Source of the DNA: Gammaproteobacteria bacterium
GTDB lineage: Bacteria > Pseudomonadota > Gammaproteobacteria > Thiohalomonadales > Thiohalomonadaceae
NCBI GenBank assembly: GCA_003252455.1
Contig: QKED01000015.1
Span: forward strand, 1 to 64,000
Reading direction: 5' to 3'
Length of the DNA stretch: 64,000 bases
Shown: one piece after another, positions 46,267 through 57,237 of the stretch
Layout: each line of letters opens with the position of its first letter
Position numbering within the stretch: the first letter of the stretch is position 1
Made by a program: the position numbers and the translations under genes
Notes under the pieces: generated by a model
The model's database searches: none
What the model was told of the DNA's origin: nothing
The model's input: only the letters and a program-made list of their open reading frames with translations

Positions 46267-47004
46267 TCAGCCCGCATCGAGACCCAGCTCCGCATCGCTC
46301 ATGGCACGCCATAGGCCGTCGCGATACTGCTCGATGGGGCGATACTCGCGTTTGTAGACCATTTTGCGACAGTCGGCGATCCAGTAGCCCAGGTAGAGGT
46401 GGGGTAGGTTGAGGCGTTGACACTCCTTGAGTTGCCAGAGGATGGCGTAGCGCCCGAGGCTGCGAGCACCCTCCTCGGGGTCGAAGAAGGAGTAGACCGC
46501 CGAGAGTGCGCCGTTGAGGTAGTCGACCACCGCCACCATCACCAGGCGCCCCGCCTGGCGGAACTCTACCAGTTGGGTCTCGCAGCAACTCTGGGTGAGG
46601 AAGGTGCTGTACCCCTCCGGGCCACTCTCCTCCATGCTGCCGCCGCTGTGACGGGCGGTGATATAGCGGCTGTAGAGGGCGTAGTGCTCGGTATCGAAGC
46701 GCATGGGGGTGCGGACCACCTCTAGGTCGGCATTGCGCTTGAGGTTGCGCCGCTGTTGACGGTTGAACTGGAACCGCTGTGAGTCGATGCGCACCGGGAC
46801 ACACGCCTGGCATTCTGGGCAGTGGGGGCGGTAGGCCATGCGCCCGCTGCGGCGAAAGCCGATCTCGACTAAGCGGGTGTAGATCTGAGTATTGATGGGG
46901 TAGTGAGGGTCGGCGATGAGTGAGACGCTCAGCTGCTCGGGCAGGTATCCGCACGGGTGGTTGTTGCTCAGGTAGAACTGCAGGTGCGGGTTGGGACTAC
47001 TCAT
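46267..47004 (-). CDS. bpt: aspartate/glutamate leucyltransferase (bacterial Ate/Bpt family)
   Basis: About 245 residues from MSSPNPHLQFYLS; upstream in-frame sequence lies inside aat. The N-terminal CGYLPEQ and CPECQACVPVR cysteines, the RRSGRMAYRPHC segment and LYLGYWIADCRKMVYK are typical of the Ate1-like fold. Bpt enzymes add leucine to proteins with N-terminal Asp or Glu, creating ClpS/ClpA substrates. The start overlaps the aat stop by 8 bases. Confidence 0.95.
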   Translation of the reverse strand: MSSPNPHLQFYLSNNHPCGYLPEQLSVSLIADPHYPINTQIYTRLVEIGFRRSGRMAYRPHCPECQACVPVRIDSQRFQFNRQQRRNLKRNADLEVVRTPMRFDTEHYALYSRYITARHSGGSMEESGPEGYSTFLTQSCCETQLVEFRQAGRLVMVAVVDYLNGALSAVYSFFDPEEGARSLGRYAILWQLKECQRLNLPHLYLGYWIADCRKMVYKREYRPIEQYRDGLWRAMSDAELGLDAG

Positions 47005-47722
47005 GGGCGTGGGGTCCGGTGTAGGTCCAGGGGCCGAGGCGGGTCTCGCTCGCTTGCATGCGCTGGTTGAGGGCGAGGAACTCGCTGCGGCGCATAGGTC
47101 GGGTACCGAGGCTCTGCATGTGGGGCGAGACCAACTGGGCGTCGATGAGTCCAAATCCCCAGGCGGCGGTCTGCTCCACCAGTCGAGCATAGGCCACTTT
47201 GGAGGCGTCGTCGGTACGTGAAAACATCGACTCGCCGTAGAAGGCCGCACCGAGCGAGATGCCGTAGAGCCCGCCGACCAGCTCGTCATCGCGCCAGGTC
47301 TCCACCGAGTGGGCGTAGCCGAGGCGGTGCAGGGCGATGTAGGCGGCCTGCATCTCGCGGGTGATCCAGGTCCCGCCCCCTATCTCTCTGGGGGCGGCAC
47401 AGGCGCGGATCACCTCGGGAAAGGCGCGGTCCATGCTGGTGGTGTAGTCACCGCGCCTGAGGCGCTTGCGCAGCGAGCGCGAGAGGTGGGCGTCACCGGG
47501 GAGGATCACCCCGCGTGGGTCGGGGCTCCACCAGAGTAGCGGCTCGCCTGGGCTGAACCAGGGGAAGATGCCGTGGCGATAGGCCTCCAGCAGGCGCTCG
47601 GGGCTGAGGTCACCGCCCACGGCGAGCAGGCCATTGGGCTCATCGAGCGCCTGCTCTGGGGCGGGAAAGCCGCGCTCAAAGGGGTCAAGAAGGTAGGGGC
47701 CGTCGGGGTAGATGCGCTGCAT
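46997..47722 (-). CDS. aat: leucyl/phenylalanyl-tRNA-protein transferase
   Basis: A 241-residue GNAT-like aminoacyl transferase. NGLLAVGGDLSPERLLEAY, HGIFPWFSPGEPLLWWSPDPR and GGLYGISLGAAFYGESMFS are diagnostic. It adds Leu or Phe to N-terminal Lys or Arg of proteins. With bpt, clpS and clpA within 5 kb, the whole N-degron pathway except clpP is encoded here. Confidence 0.98.
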   Translation of the reverse strand: MQRIYPDGPYLLDPFERGFPAPEQALDEPNGLLAVGGDLSPERLLEAYRHGIFPWFSPGEPLLWWSPDPRGVILPGDAHLSRSLRKRLRRGDYTTSMDRAFPEVIRACAAPREIGGGTWITREMQAAYIALHRLGYAHSVETWRDDELVGGLYGISLGAAFYGESMFSRTDDASKVAYARLVEQTAAWGFGLIDAQLVSPHMQSLGTRPMRRSEFLALNQRMQASETRLGPWTYTGPHAHE

Positions 47723-48021
47723 GGGTCTGCACCTTGTACGGTGGCGTCGAGCTGGAGGGGCCCCCTTGGGTCCACCACTCTATGTGCTGCGCCCGTGCGA
47801 GGTTCCGTCTCGTGTGGTCGGCCACTCCGGGGTATGGCCATTGAGTCGTGATGCCACTCTACAGGTTTTTTAATAGTGGTGAAAATAGGCCATATCACCC
47901 AATTACATGCCCCGCGCGTGGGGCATATGACGACATCTGGCGGTAAATGAAAATCCCTGTGGTTTCAACGTACTAGATGGGTTAGGATGCCGCGCTAACG
48001 CCACACGAGGCGACCAATGAC
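47723..48021. other. 299-base intergenic region between aat and the copper-assembly genes
   Basis: Divergent control region with no gene. ATGCCCC (47907-47913) and GGGGCAT (47920-47926) form a 7-base inverted repeat about 95 bases before the 48022 gene and could be an operator. No confident promoter boxes were found. Confidence 0.5.
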
Positions 48022-48477
48022 ATGAAGCAGACCTGGCTCTGGGCCATCGCGGCACTGCTCGCCGCCCTGGCCGCTTGGCACGCCCTGCAGCAGGGCGAGG
48101 TCGGCGCTACCGCGACCCTCTACGCCTGCGACCTCAATCAGGGCCCGTGTGCATTGCGCCTACCCGGTGGGCAGGTGGCCCGACTGGTTGTCGAGCCGCG
48201 CCCGCTGCCGGTGGTGACGCCCCTGACCCTGCGGTTACAGGCGCCAGCGGTTGCCGGGCTGAGTGGTGGGTTGGCCCAATTCACCGGTGTCGATATGGAG
48301 ATGGGGCGCAACCTCTTTGTGTTGGAGGCAGAGGGCTCCGGTGGGCTCACCGGCAACGCCATGCTGCCCATCTGTACCGACGAGCGTATGGCGTGGCGCC
48401 TCCTGCTCAAGCTCGACTCCCCAGCGGGGAGCAGCTATCACCAACTCGAATTCCGATCCGTGAGGCCTGGACGATGA
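48022..48477 (+). CDS. membrane-anchored periplasmic protein of unknown function, linked to copper genes
   Basis: A 151-residue protein I cannot assign. An N-terminal helix (WLWAIAALLAALAAWHAL) anchors a periplasmic domain with YACDLNQGPCALRLPGG (two cysteines), and PICTDERMAWRLLLKL. Its stop overlaps the start of the SCO gene in ATGA, so the two are translationally coupled. A role in copper delivery or cytochrome oxidase assembly is inferred from that coupling. Confidence 0.8.
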   Translation: MKQTWLWAIAALLAALAAWHALQQGEVGATATLYACDLNQGPCALRLPGGQVARLVVEPRPLPVVTPLTLRLQAPAVAGLSGGLAQFTGVDMEMGRNLFVLEAEGSGGLTGNAMLPICTDERMAWRLLLKLDSPAGSSYHQLEFRSVRPGR

Positions 48478-49124
48478 AGAGCATCCTTCCCCATGTGGTG
48501 ATACTGTCGCTGCTGATCCTGCTCTCTGTGCAGCTCTTCAACGAGCCCGATGGCGGTCAGCAAGAGGTGCAGGAGGCGATCCAGCAGCTCGTCAGTCAGA
48601 GCCATACGGTGATCCCACCGGGTGGACCCTTCACCCTCCAGGGTGTCGATGGGCCGGTCTCACTGAGCGATTTTCGTGGCAAGTTGGTGGTGATCTACTT
48701 CGGTTACACCTGGTGCCCGGATGTCTGCCCCACCAACCTCGGCATCCTCGCCGTGGCGCTCAATAGCCTGAGCCCCGCGGAGCAGGCGCGGATCCAGCCC
48801 ATCTTCATCAGTGTCGACCCGGGGCGTGACGACCCGGCGCGTCTGGCCAAGTACGCTGAGTTCTATCTGCCCAATCTAATCGGCCTCACCGGCACGCCGC
48901 AGCAGCTACGTGAGCTGGCCAGCCGCTACGGAGTGGTCTATCGCAAGGTGGAAGACAAGGCCTCGGCCACCGCCTACACCGTGGACCACTCCTCCAACAC
49001 CTATCTGCTCGATAGCCAAGGCAAGCTCCAGGCCATGCTCACCCACGCCACTGCACCGAGCCGCGTGGCGCAGGCTCTGCGCGAGCTGCTGGCACGCGAA
49101 TTCCCAACCCCTGAATCGAGGTGA
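48474..49124 (+). CDS. SCO1/SenC/PrrC copper-binding assembly protein
   Basis: About 216 residues with an N-terminal membrane anchor and a thioredoxin-like domain. The copper/redox motif is CPDVC (Cys81, Cys85) in FGYTWCPDVCPTN, with the third ligand His172 in YTVDHSSNTYL. SCO proteins deliver copper to the CuA site of cytochrome c oxidase or keep its cysteines reduced. Followed by a PCuAC gene, the usual partner. Confidence 0.96.
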   Translation: MKSILPHVVILSLLILLSVQLFNEPDGGQQEVQEAIQQLVSQSHTVIPPGGPFTLQGVDGPVSLSDFRGKLVVIYFGYTWCPDVCPTNLGILAVALNSLSPAEQARIQPIFISVDPGRDDPARLAKYAEFYLPNLIGLTGTPQQLRELASRYGVVYRKVEDKASATAYTVDHSSNTYLLDSQGKLQAMLTHATAPSRVAQALRELLAREFPTPESR

Positions 49125-49129
49125 CTCCC

Positions 49130-49642
49130 ATGTCCAGACACGCCCTCTCCCTTTTCGCCCTGGCCTTTGCCCTGAGCCCGATGGCCGCCCTGGCCGACGC
49201 CGCGGGTGAGGTGATGGTCGACGCCCCCTTCGTGCGCGCCGTACCGCCCATGCAGCCTAACAGTGCGGCCTTCATGGTGTTGCACAACCACTCCGGTAAC
49301 GCCCATGCGGTGGTCTCCGCCAGTTCGCCCGCCGCCGAGGTGGTAGAGCTGCACACCCACACCATGGCCGACGGGATGATGCAGATGCGCCGTATCGAGC
49401 AGATCGCACTCCCCGCCGGAGAGATGGTCAGCCTGCAGCCTGGTGGCCTGCATGTGATGCTGATCGGCCTGACCGGGCCACTGCAGGTCGACCAGGTGGT
49501 CTCTCTGACCCTTACCTTCGAGGATGGCAGTAGCACCTCGGTGGAGGCCCCGGTGAAGTCCGTCTCCAGCCCCATGATGCCGATGGCGGGTGAGGGGTCG
49601 ATGGACCACAGCGGCATGGACCATGGCCACATGGGCCACTGA
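49130..49642 (+). CDS. periplasmic copper chaperone PCuAC
   Basis: About 170 residues from ATG 49130, with GAGGTG placed before it; a GTG at 49121 is the alternative. Signal peptide ends near ALA-D. The H/M copper site is split between ELHTHTMADGMMQMR and GGLHVML as in PCuAC proteins. A C-terminal Met/His tail (SMDHSGMDHGHMGH) gives extra copper sites. It works with SCO to metallate cytochrome oxidase. Confidence 0.95.
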   Translation: MSRHALSLFALAFALSPMAALADAAGEVMVDAPFVRAVPPMQPNSAAFMVLHNHSGNAHAVVSASSPAAEVVELHTHTMADGMMQMRRIEQIALPAGEMVSLQPGGLHVMLIGLTGPLQVDQVVSLTLTFEDGSSTSVEAPVKSVSSPMMPMAGEGSMDHSGMDHGHMGH

Positions 49643-49650
49643 GCCCCGCG

Positions 49651-49677
49651 CCCCGGTAGGCACTACGCCTGTCGGGG
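49651..49677 (+). other. hairpin after the PCuAC gene
   Basis: CCCCGGTAGGC and GCCTGTCGGGG pair over 11 positions (two G-T pairs) around ACTAC. No T-run follows, so termination is uncertain; it lies between two convergent genes. Confidence 0.35.
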
Positions 49678-49715
49678 TCTGTGCTGGGCACGCCCGGCCA
49701 GCCTGAGACTCATCT

Positions 49716-51716
49716 CTAAGGTTCGCCCGGTGCCGTGTGCAGCGCACTGCCGTGCTTGACCCGCTGCCAACTGAGCGCCAACAGTGCCTGGTGCAGGTCA
49801 CGCGCCTGCGTCAGCCACGTCCCCGGTGCAGGCCCCTCACCCTCCAGCCCCAGACTGAAGAGCTGTGGGGGTTCACTGGTAGTGGCGATCCAATCCTCTC
49901 CGATCATCAACTTGAATCCCTGGGCCACCTTGGGGTCGGGCCCGGCCAGCAGGTCGTGGCCGAAGCTCACATAGGGGAACCCCGCGGGCGCGCTAAGACC
50001 GACCAGGGTCGCCACCAGGTCTTGGTGGCTGGCGGGCCGACTCAGGGTGGCCGCCTGTGGGATCACCCGTGGACCGTAGAAGATCAGCGGTACCGCGTAC
50101 TGCTCGAAGACGTTGTCGCCGGGGAAGCGCACCTGCAACCGGGCGGTGTGGTCGCCGGTCAGGGCGAACAGTGAACCGGGCAGGGCCGCCTCGGCGTTAC
50201 GCACGAAGCGTCCCGCCTCGCGATCGGCATACCAGAGGTGGCCGAGCACCTTGAGGGTCTCCTCTTTGGTGATGGTGAGTGTCTCCGGCAACGCCTTCAC
50301 GGGGTAGCCGAGGGCCTCTAGATCGAGGTCGTAGGGGGGGTGGTTGCTGGTGGTGAGGATAAAGTTGATGCTCGGGGTGTCGGGCGCCTTGCGCAGGGTG
50401 CTGAGGACGAAGTCGAACAGCACCGCATCGGCCACGCCCCACTCGTTGGTCTGTGCCCCGGCACTCATGTGGCCACCGCCGTAGAGCTCGTCGAAACCCT
50501 GGGCGATGGCGAAGCTGTCGAGGCGTTGCCAGCTCAGGTAGCCACCGTAGAAGAAGCGGCTACGGTAGCCAAGGCGCTTGAAGATTGCCGCCAACGCACT
50601 CGGGTAGGGGGTGGTGGAGCGCGGCTCGTAGTTGATGTGTAGTCCGGCGTCGGGTAGACCGGCGATGAGGGCGTTCATCGAGCCGATGGTGCCGCTGGAG
50701 GCGGGCAGGGTGTGCGGGAAGTAGAGCCCTTGCTCGGCAAGCGCAGCCAACTGTGGGGAGAGGCCGATGTCACGCCAGGCGGGCATCACCGTCCAGCCGC
50801 TGTGGCTCTCCATCAGCAGCACGAAGAGGTGTTTGGGGGCTGGCCCCGTGTGACCACGGGCGAGCTGGGTCAGCGCCTGGTCGATGTCGTTACCAGGTTG
50901 ACCCGCGACTCGGACCAGCGCCTGCTGCAGGTCGCCACTGGGCCAGAGCAGCTCCAGGCCACCACCGGCCTGCAGCTGTTGGTGGGTCTCCAAGGCCAGA
51001 CGCAGGGCGGTGAAGGGATTGACGGCACAGCGGTTGAGGAACAGCTCCTCGGCGACGAAGGCGTGTTTGAGGCGGATCGGTTCACCCCACAGGGTACCGC
51101 CACGTCCCATGGCGATGTAGAGGAGCAGGATTGCCACGAGTGCCAGGGTGCGTGTGATGGGGCTACGCAGGGCGCGCAGACGGCGGCAGAGTTCCAGCTC
51201 GCGGGTCAGCCAAGGGGTGAAGCGGTGTAGCACGAGGGCGCTGAGTAGGCCGACGCCGAGGAGGATCGGCAGCGGGTGATAGCCCTTCCAGATGGTGATG
51301 AGGATCGCCTCGGTGTCGTCGTGCACCAGGCCAAAGAGGGTCTGGTTGAATTGATCGCCGTACTCGTCCACATAGACCAGGTCGACGGCAAAGAGAAACA
51401 GGGCGAGCAGCACGAACAGGCGCCAGGAGAGTAGGCGCAGGGCACGACTGGCACCGACCCAGGGGAGCCAGGCGGTCGAGACGGAAAAGAGGAGGGTCGG
51501 CAGTAGCCAGATGGCGGCGGTGGAGACATCGAAGCGCAGACCCACCGCCATGACGGCAGCGATGTCGCTCCATACCCCGGGGCCGAGGTCATCGGCAAAG
51601 AGGCCGATGAGCAGCAGCCGAAAGAGCTGCAGGGCGGCGACGATGAGCGCCCAGAGACGCAACTCCCGCCCCCACTCGCCGAGTAGGGTCGTCCAACCGG
51701 GGGCCGGGTAGGGCAA
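49716..51716 (-). CDS. LTA-synthase-family sulfatase-fold membrane protein
   Basis: A 666-residue protein: about five N-terminal membrane helices (1-200) and a periplasmic alkaline-phosphatase-fold domain. VLLMESHSGW is the metal motif, the nucleophile is Thr343 in SSGTIGSMNAL (as in LtaS/MdoB phosphoglycerol transferases, not a formylglycine residue), and ALTGDHTARL completes the site. Probable role: transfer of phosphoglycerol or phosphoethanolamine to periplasmic glycans or lipids. Substrate unknown. Not related to the Ser-type sulfatase of the biosynthetic locus beyond the shared fold. Confidence 0.9.
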   Translation of the reverse strand: MPYPAPGWTTLLGEWGRELRLWALIVAALQLFRLLLIGLFADDLGPGVWSDIAAVMAVGLRFDVSTAAIWLLPTLLFSVSTAWLPWVGASRALRLLSWRLFVLLALFLFAVDLVYVDEYGDQFNQTLFGLVHDDTEAILITIWKGYHPLPILLGVGLLSALVLHRFTPWLTRELELCRRLRALRSPITRTLALVAILLLYIAMGRGGTLWGEPIRLKHAFVAEELFLNRCAVNPFTALRLALETHQQLQAGGGLELLWPSGDLQQALVRVAGQPGNDIDQALTQLARGHTGPAPKHLFVLLMESHSGWTVMPAWRDIGLSPQLAALAEQGLYFPHTLPASSGTIGSMNALIAGLPDAGLHINYEPRSTTPYPSALAAIFKRLGYRSRFFYGGYLSWQRLDSFAIAQGFDELYGGGHMSAGAQTNEWGVADAVLFDFVLSTLRKAPDTPSINFILTTSNHPPYDLDLEALGYPVKALPETLTITKEETLKVLGHLWYADREAGRFVRNAEAALPGSLFALTGDHTARLQVRFPGDNVFEQYAVPLIFYGPRVIPQAATLSRPASHQDLVATLVGLSAPAGFPYVSFGHDLLAGPDPKVAQGFKLMIGEDWIATTSEPPQLFSLGLEGEGPAPGTWLTQARDLHQALLALSWQRVKHGSALHTAPGEP

Positions 51717-51743
51717 GGGCGGGGCTCGTCGGGGGAGGGGGGC

Positions 51744-52724
<981 letters not shown>

Positions 52725-52846
52725 TTAGGGTAAAAGGGGTGTGACGGCCTGGACGCGCCACTATTAAGAGTGGGGTGGATGGTAACGCCCGCCACAGAAT
52801 TCAACTATGTTACGAAAAACCACTATTCAGGGTAAAGGAGTGCACT

Positions 52847-53902
52847 ATGCGTATCGGAATCCCGCGTGAAGTGAAGACCCTCGAAGGGCGAGTCGGCCTC
52901 ATACCGGCCGCCGCCGCTGAGCTGGTGCGTGCGGGCCACACCCTCTTCATCGAGGCCGGTGCCGGTGCGCCGAGCGGCTACCCAGACAGTGCCTACACCG
53001 CCCTCGGGGTGCAGACACTGCCCGATGCCGCCAGTCTCTACGCAACGGCGCAGATGATCGTCAAGGTCAAGGAGCCGCAGCCCCAAGAGTGGCCACTGCT
53101 GCGCCCTGACCATCTGCTCTTTTGCTATTTACACCTCGCCGCCGAGCCCGCGTTGACCCAGGCCCTGCTCGACATCGGCCTCACTGCTGTGGCCTTCGAG
53201 ACGGTGCAAGAGGGGCTGACGTTACCCCTGCTGGCCCCCATGAGTGACATTGCGGGGCGCATCGCCGCCCTTACCGGGGCGCAACTGCTGACCCGCCCTC
53301 AGGGTGGACGGGGTGTGCTGCTCGGCGGACTGCCCGCCGCCGAGCGGGGGCGTGTGGTGGTACTCGGTGCCGGGGTCGCGGGGGGGAGTGCCGCGCTGGT
53401 GGCCGCCCACATCGGTGCCGAGGTGACGGTGTTCGACCGCCAGCGCGACAAATTGGCGCAGATGCGTGCCATCGGCCCCAACGTCACCGCCTTGCACGCC
53501 TACCCAGACGCCATCGGTGCGGCGGTCGCCGAGGCCGACCTGGTGGTCGGTGCCGTGCTCATCCCCGGCGCGCGCGCGCCCCATCTGGTGAGTCGTGCGA
53601 TGGTGCGGGCGATGCGCCCCGGCAGCGTGGTGATCGATATCTCCGTCGATCAGGGGGGGTGTATCGAGACCACCCGCCCCACTACCTATGCGGACCCGAC
53701 CTTTGTCGATGAGGGGGTGGTGCACTATGGCGTGACCAACATGCCAGGGGCCGTGCCGCGTACCGCCTCTCAGGCCCTCTCCGCCGCCATCACCCCCTAT
53801 GCCCTGCGTCTTGCCGCTGGTGGTTGGGAGGGGGAGGCGGCCCTGCGCCTCGGACTCAACCTGCGCGACGGCGAGTTGCTGCTGGCCGCCTTAAGTACCT
53901 GA
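52847..53902 (+). CDS. ald: alanine dehydrogenase
   Basis: A 351-residue NAD-dependent enzyme converting alanine to pyruvate and ammonia or the reverse. GRVGLIP supplies the substrate Arg, IVKVKEPQ the Lys, YLHLAAEP the His, and VIDISVDQGGCIETTRPT the Asp; the NAD loop is VLGAGVAGGSAAL. It is slightly shorter than the usual 360-375 residues, mainly near the C terminus. AAAGGAG lies seven bases before ATG 52847. Divergent from trxB. Confidence 0.95.
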   Translation: MRIGIPREVKTLEGRVGLIPAAAAELVRAGHTLFIEAGAGAPSGYPDSAYTALGVQTLPDAASLYATAQMIVKVKEPQPQEWPLLRPDHLLFCYLHLAAEPALTQALLDIGLTAVAFETVQEGLTLPLLAPMSDIAGRIAALTGAQLLTRPQGGRGVLLGGLPAAERGRVVVLGAGVAGGSAALVAAHIGAEVTVFDRQRDKLAQMRAIGPNVTALHAYPDAIGAAVAEADLVVGAVLIPGARAPHLVSRAMVRAMRPGSVVIDISVDQGGCIETTRPTTYADPTFVDEGVVHYGVTNMPGAVPRTASQALSAAITPYALRLAAGGWEGEAALRLGLNLRDGELLLAALST

Positions 53903-54122
53903 CTCTATGACAGCTGTATGATGTCAACGACTTTTTTTACAATCGTCGCCTTGCGAACACACTTAACACAGGATATAAAGTAATCACCTCAACTCATTGA
54001 ATGCCTTGAAATTTGGATTTCAACGGATCTCACCAATGAGGCCGAATCACTGGCTCCTGGGCCTTGATCTCCCTTGATTTCAAGGCGTTGTAATACCTAA
54101 TCGGACAACGGACCTGCACTCG

Positions 54123-57029
54123 ATGGCACAGGCCTCTGCCAAACATAAGAAGAAGGAGCCGTTGCTCCTTGTAAGGGGCCTACGAGAACTGGGGTTATTC
54201 CTCTTCTCGACCTTTGCGGTCTACCTATTGATCGCCCTGGCCACCTACAACCGGCAGGACCCGGGTTGGCACTCCACCGGTCACACGACCAAGGTGGAAA
54301 ATGCGGCCGGTACCGCCGGTGCGTTCACCGCCGATCTGATGGTCTACCTGTTCGGCTATATCGGCTACGTGGTGCCGGTATTGGTCTTTTTCTTGGCCTA
54401 CACCCTGTTCCGTAACCGCCACACCGGCGTCATCGACAAGCTCGACCTCATCACCCGTGGCGTGGGTTTCGTCCTCATTGTCGGCGGTACCACGGCCTTT
54501 CTCTATCTGCACATCCAGACCCCGCAACAGGTGTTGCCGATGGACAGCGGCGGCGTCCTCGGTACCCTCATCGGTGGCGAGATGAAGGCCAAGCTCGGTC
54601 TACTCGGCAGCAGCCTGTTTCTCGCCGCCTTCTCCCTGGCCGGCGTCACCTTCTTTACCGGTTTCTCCTGGTTCAATTTCATGGAGTGGGTCGGTTCGCG
54701 CGTGGTCAGCCTACTCGCCTGGCTACAGCTGCATGGCCATCGGCGCTGGGCGAAGATGTTGGAGGCCGCCGAGGAGCGGCGTCTTGCCCGCGAGGCCGCT
54801 GCCGCCAGTGCCACTGCCGTGCGTGAAGAGGTGACGGCCACGGCGGAGGAGGGGAGTGCCAGTGGTCTCTTGCGCCGCCTCACCGCCAGCCTGTTCCAGC
54901 GTGAGAGCGCGAACCAGTCTGTCGATGAGAATGAGGTCGCCGAGCCGTTGGCGCGCACCGCCGAGATGGGGGGGGCCGGTCGCAAGGGCGCCGCTGGTCG
55001 CACACCGCGCCAGGAGCCCGCGCAAGACCCGCAACAGGAGGCCAAGCTGCGCGGCCCCAGCGCCGAGGAGATGTGCGAGTTGGTACGTGTGGCCGACGCA
55101 TTGCCCGACCCGCTGGCCGAAAGCCCCAACAACGTGGTGCCGTTTCGCCTGCCGGCACGCAGCAAGGTGGTCTCGGGTGTCGAGCCTGTGAGTAGTAGCG
55201 TGCCCGTGCCTGCCGACGAGCTGGCGAGCGGCAACAAGCAGGAGCCGACCCTCGACATGGACGCCCTCGATGGGGTGGTGATCGAGGCACCGACCGAGGG
55301 CGACCCGTTCAGCAAACTCGACGATGCCATTGCCGAGGCCGATGCGGTGCAGGAGGCGATGGCGCAGGAGCTGGCCGACTTCTTCGCACCAAGCACCGAG
55401 AAGCAGGGTGAGCGCCCCAACCTCTTTCGTACCCCGGTGGAGGAGGCGACGCCGAAGATGCGCCGCGTCATGCCCAACAGTGAGACCGAGAGCTTCAAGG
55501 TGGACCTGGGCGAGTTGCCCGACCCGGTGGATGGGCTGCCGCCCCTGCAGCTCCTCGACCCACCGCCGGAGAGCCGTACACGCCAGAGTGTCGACCACCT
55601 GGAGGCCACCTCGCGGCTCATCGAGGAGAAGCTCAAGGACTTCGGCATCCGCGTCGAGGTGACCGAGGTCCACCCCGGGCCGGTGATCACCCGCTACGAA
55701 CTGCTGCCCGCCGCAGGGGTCAAGGTCAACCAGATCGTCAATCTGACCAAAGACCTCGCCCGTGCCCTCTCCACCGTCAGTGTCCGGGTGGTGGAGGTGA
55801 TCGCCGGGCGCAACACCATCGGCCTTGAGGTGCCCAACGCCAAGCGCGACATCGTCTATCTCTCCGAAGTGTTGCGCTCCAAGGCCTACCAGAATACCAA
55901 GTCTCCGCTCACCCTCGGTCTCGGACACGACATCAACGGCCGCGCCGTGGTCGCCGACCTGGCCAAGATGCCGCACCTGCTGGTGGCCGGTACCACCGGC
56001 TCCGGTAAGTCGGTATCGGTCAACACCATGATCCTCTCGCTGCTGTTCAATGCCACCCCAGAGCAGGTGCGCATGATCATGGTCGACCCGAAGATGCTCG
56101 AACTCTCCATCTACGAGGGGATCCCGCACCTGCTCGCCCCTGTGGTCACCGACATGAAGGACGCCAACAACGCCCTGCGTTGGTGTGTGGCCGAAATGGA
56201 GCGTCGTTATAAGCTGATGGCCGCGATGGGCGTACGAAATATCGCTGGTTTCAACCGCAAGATCGAAGAGGCGGAGGCCAAAGGTGAGCTGCTGATCGAC
56301 CCGGTGTGGGTCCCCGAGCCCTGGGCCGACGAGCAGGCAGAGCCTCCGGTGCTGGCCAAGCTCCCCTACATAGTGGTGGTGGTGGACGAACTGGCCGATA
56401 TGATGATGGTGGTGGGCAAGAAGGTCGAAGAGCTGATCGCCCGTCTGGCACAGAAGGCCCGTGCCTCCGGTATCCACCTCATCCTCGCCACCCAACGCCC
56501 TTCGGTCGACGTGCTCACCGGTCTCATCAAGGCCAACATCCCGACCCGTATCGCCTTCCAGGTCTCCTCCAAGATCGACTCGCGTACCGTGCTCGACCAG
56601 ATGGGCGCCGAGTCCCTGCTGGGTAACGGCGATATGCTCTACCTGCCACCCGGCTGTGGGGCACCCGAGCGCGTCCACGGGGCCTTTGTCGACGACCACG
56701 AGGTGCACCATGTGGTGGACTACCTCAAACAGCAGTTTGGTGCCGCCAACTACCTCGATGACATCCTCACCGGCCCGGTGGACGGTGGCGACGCCTTCAT
56801 CCCAGGTGAAAATATGGGGGCTGAGGGTGGCGAGCAGGACCCCCTCTACGACGAGGCGGTGCAGTTCGTACTCGAATCGCGTCGCGCCTCTATCTCTAGC
56901 GTGCAGCGTAAACTCAAGGTGGGCTACAACCGCGCTGCCCGCATGATCGAGGAGATGGAGATCGCCGGTCTGGTCACCCCGGCCGGCAGCAACGGCCAGC
57001 GCGAGGTGCTGGCTCCAAACCACGAATAA
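54123..57029 (+). CDS. ftsK: DNA translocase FtsK
   Basis: A 968-residue septal DNA pump. Four N-terminal membrane helices (about 20-190), an Ala/Glu-rich linker (about 200-480), then the RecA-like motor with Walker [13 protein letters not shown] near 624 and Walker [13 protein letters not shown], and a C-terminal gamma winged-helix domain ([19 protein letters not shown] in part) that reads KOPS. It resolves chromosome dimers with XerCD. lolA, which follows ftsK in many relatives, is absent here. Confidence 0.98.
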   Translation: MAQASAKHKKKEPLLLVRGLRELGLFLFSTFAVYLLIALATYNRQDPGWHSTGHTTKVENAAGTAGAFTADLMVYLFGYIGYVVPVLVFFLAYTLFRNRHTGVIDKLDLITRGVGFVLIVGGTTAFLYLHIQTPQQVLPMDSGGVLGTLIGGEMKAKLGLLGSSLFLAAFSLAGVTFFTGFSWFNFMEWVGSRVVSLLAWLQLHGHRRWAKMLEAAEERRLAREAAAASATAVREEVTATAEEGSASGLLRRLTASLFQRESANQSVDENEVAEPLARTAEMGGAGRKGAAGRTPRQEPAQDPQQEAKLRGPSAEEMCELVRVADALPDPLAESPNNVVPFRLPARSKVVSGVEPVSSSVPVPADELASGNKQEPTLDMDALDGVVIEAPTEGDPFSKLDDAIAEADAVQEAMAQELADFFAPSTEKQGERPNLFRTPVEEATPKMRRVMPNSETESFKVDLGELPDPVDGLPPLQLLDPPPESRTRQSVDHLEATSRLIEEKLKDFGIRVEVTEVHPGPVITRYELLPAAGVKVNQIVNLTKDLARALSTVSVRVVEVIAGRNTIGLEVPNAKRDIVYLSEVLRSKAYQNTKSPLTLGLGHDINGRAVVADLAKMPHLLVAGTTGSGKSVSVNTMILSLLFNATPEQVRMIMVDPKMLELSIYEGIPHLLAPVVTDMKDANNALRWCVAEMERRYKLMAAMGVRNIAGFNRKIEEAEAKGELLIDPVWVPEPWADEQAEPPVLAKLPYIVVVVDELADMMMVVGKKVEELIARLAQKARASGIHLILATQRPSVDVLTGLIKANIPTRIAFQVSSKIDSRTVLDQMGAESLLGNGDMLYLPPGCGAPERVHGAFVDDHEVHHVVDYLKQQFGAANYLDDILTGPVDGGDAFIPGENMGAEGGEQDPLYDEAVQFVLESRRASISSVQRKLKVGYNRAARMIEEMEIAGLVTPAGSNGQREVLAPNHE

Positions 57030-57096
57030 CCGCTTTGTGACAGCGCTGTTTCAGGCTTGACAGCCCTGAGAAAAGCCTGTTTAATGCGCGCTCCTT

Positions 57097-57172
57097 GCCC
57101 GGGTAGCTCAGTCGGTAGAGCAGGGGATTGAAAATCCCCGTGTCGGCAGTTCGATTCTGTCCCCGGGCACCA
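57097..57172 (+). tRNA. tRNA-Phe (GAA)
   Basis: A 76-base cloverleaf with encoded CCA. Acceptor GCCCGGG pairs with CCCGGGC, the D arm is GCTCAGTCGGTAGAGC, the anticodon loop TTGAAAA gives GAA, and the T arm contains GTTCGATTC-type sequence. It lies 67 bases after ftsK and is followed by a terminator. Confidence 0.97.
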
Positions 57173-57180
57173 AACTGACA

Positions 57181-57216
57181 AAAGGCCCGCCTATCTCGCG
57201 ATAGGCGGGCCTTTTG
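57181..57216 (+). terminator. terminator after tRNA-Phe
   Basis: A 14-bp stem (57181-57194 with 57201-57214) around CTCGCG, ending in TTTT. The A-run at the left end means it can also stop the - strand ABC gene. Confidence 0.9.
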
Positions 57217-57237
57217 CGTTGTGGCCCTGTTCCAATT

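Noticed and set aside
49716-51716. Second formylglycine sulfatase
   Set aside because: The domain is sulfatase-like, but the nucleophile position is a Thr as in LtaS/MdoB enzymes, and it has an N-terminal membrane region.
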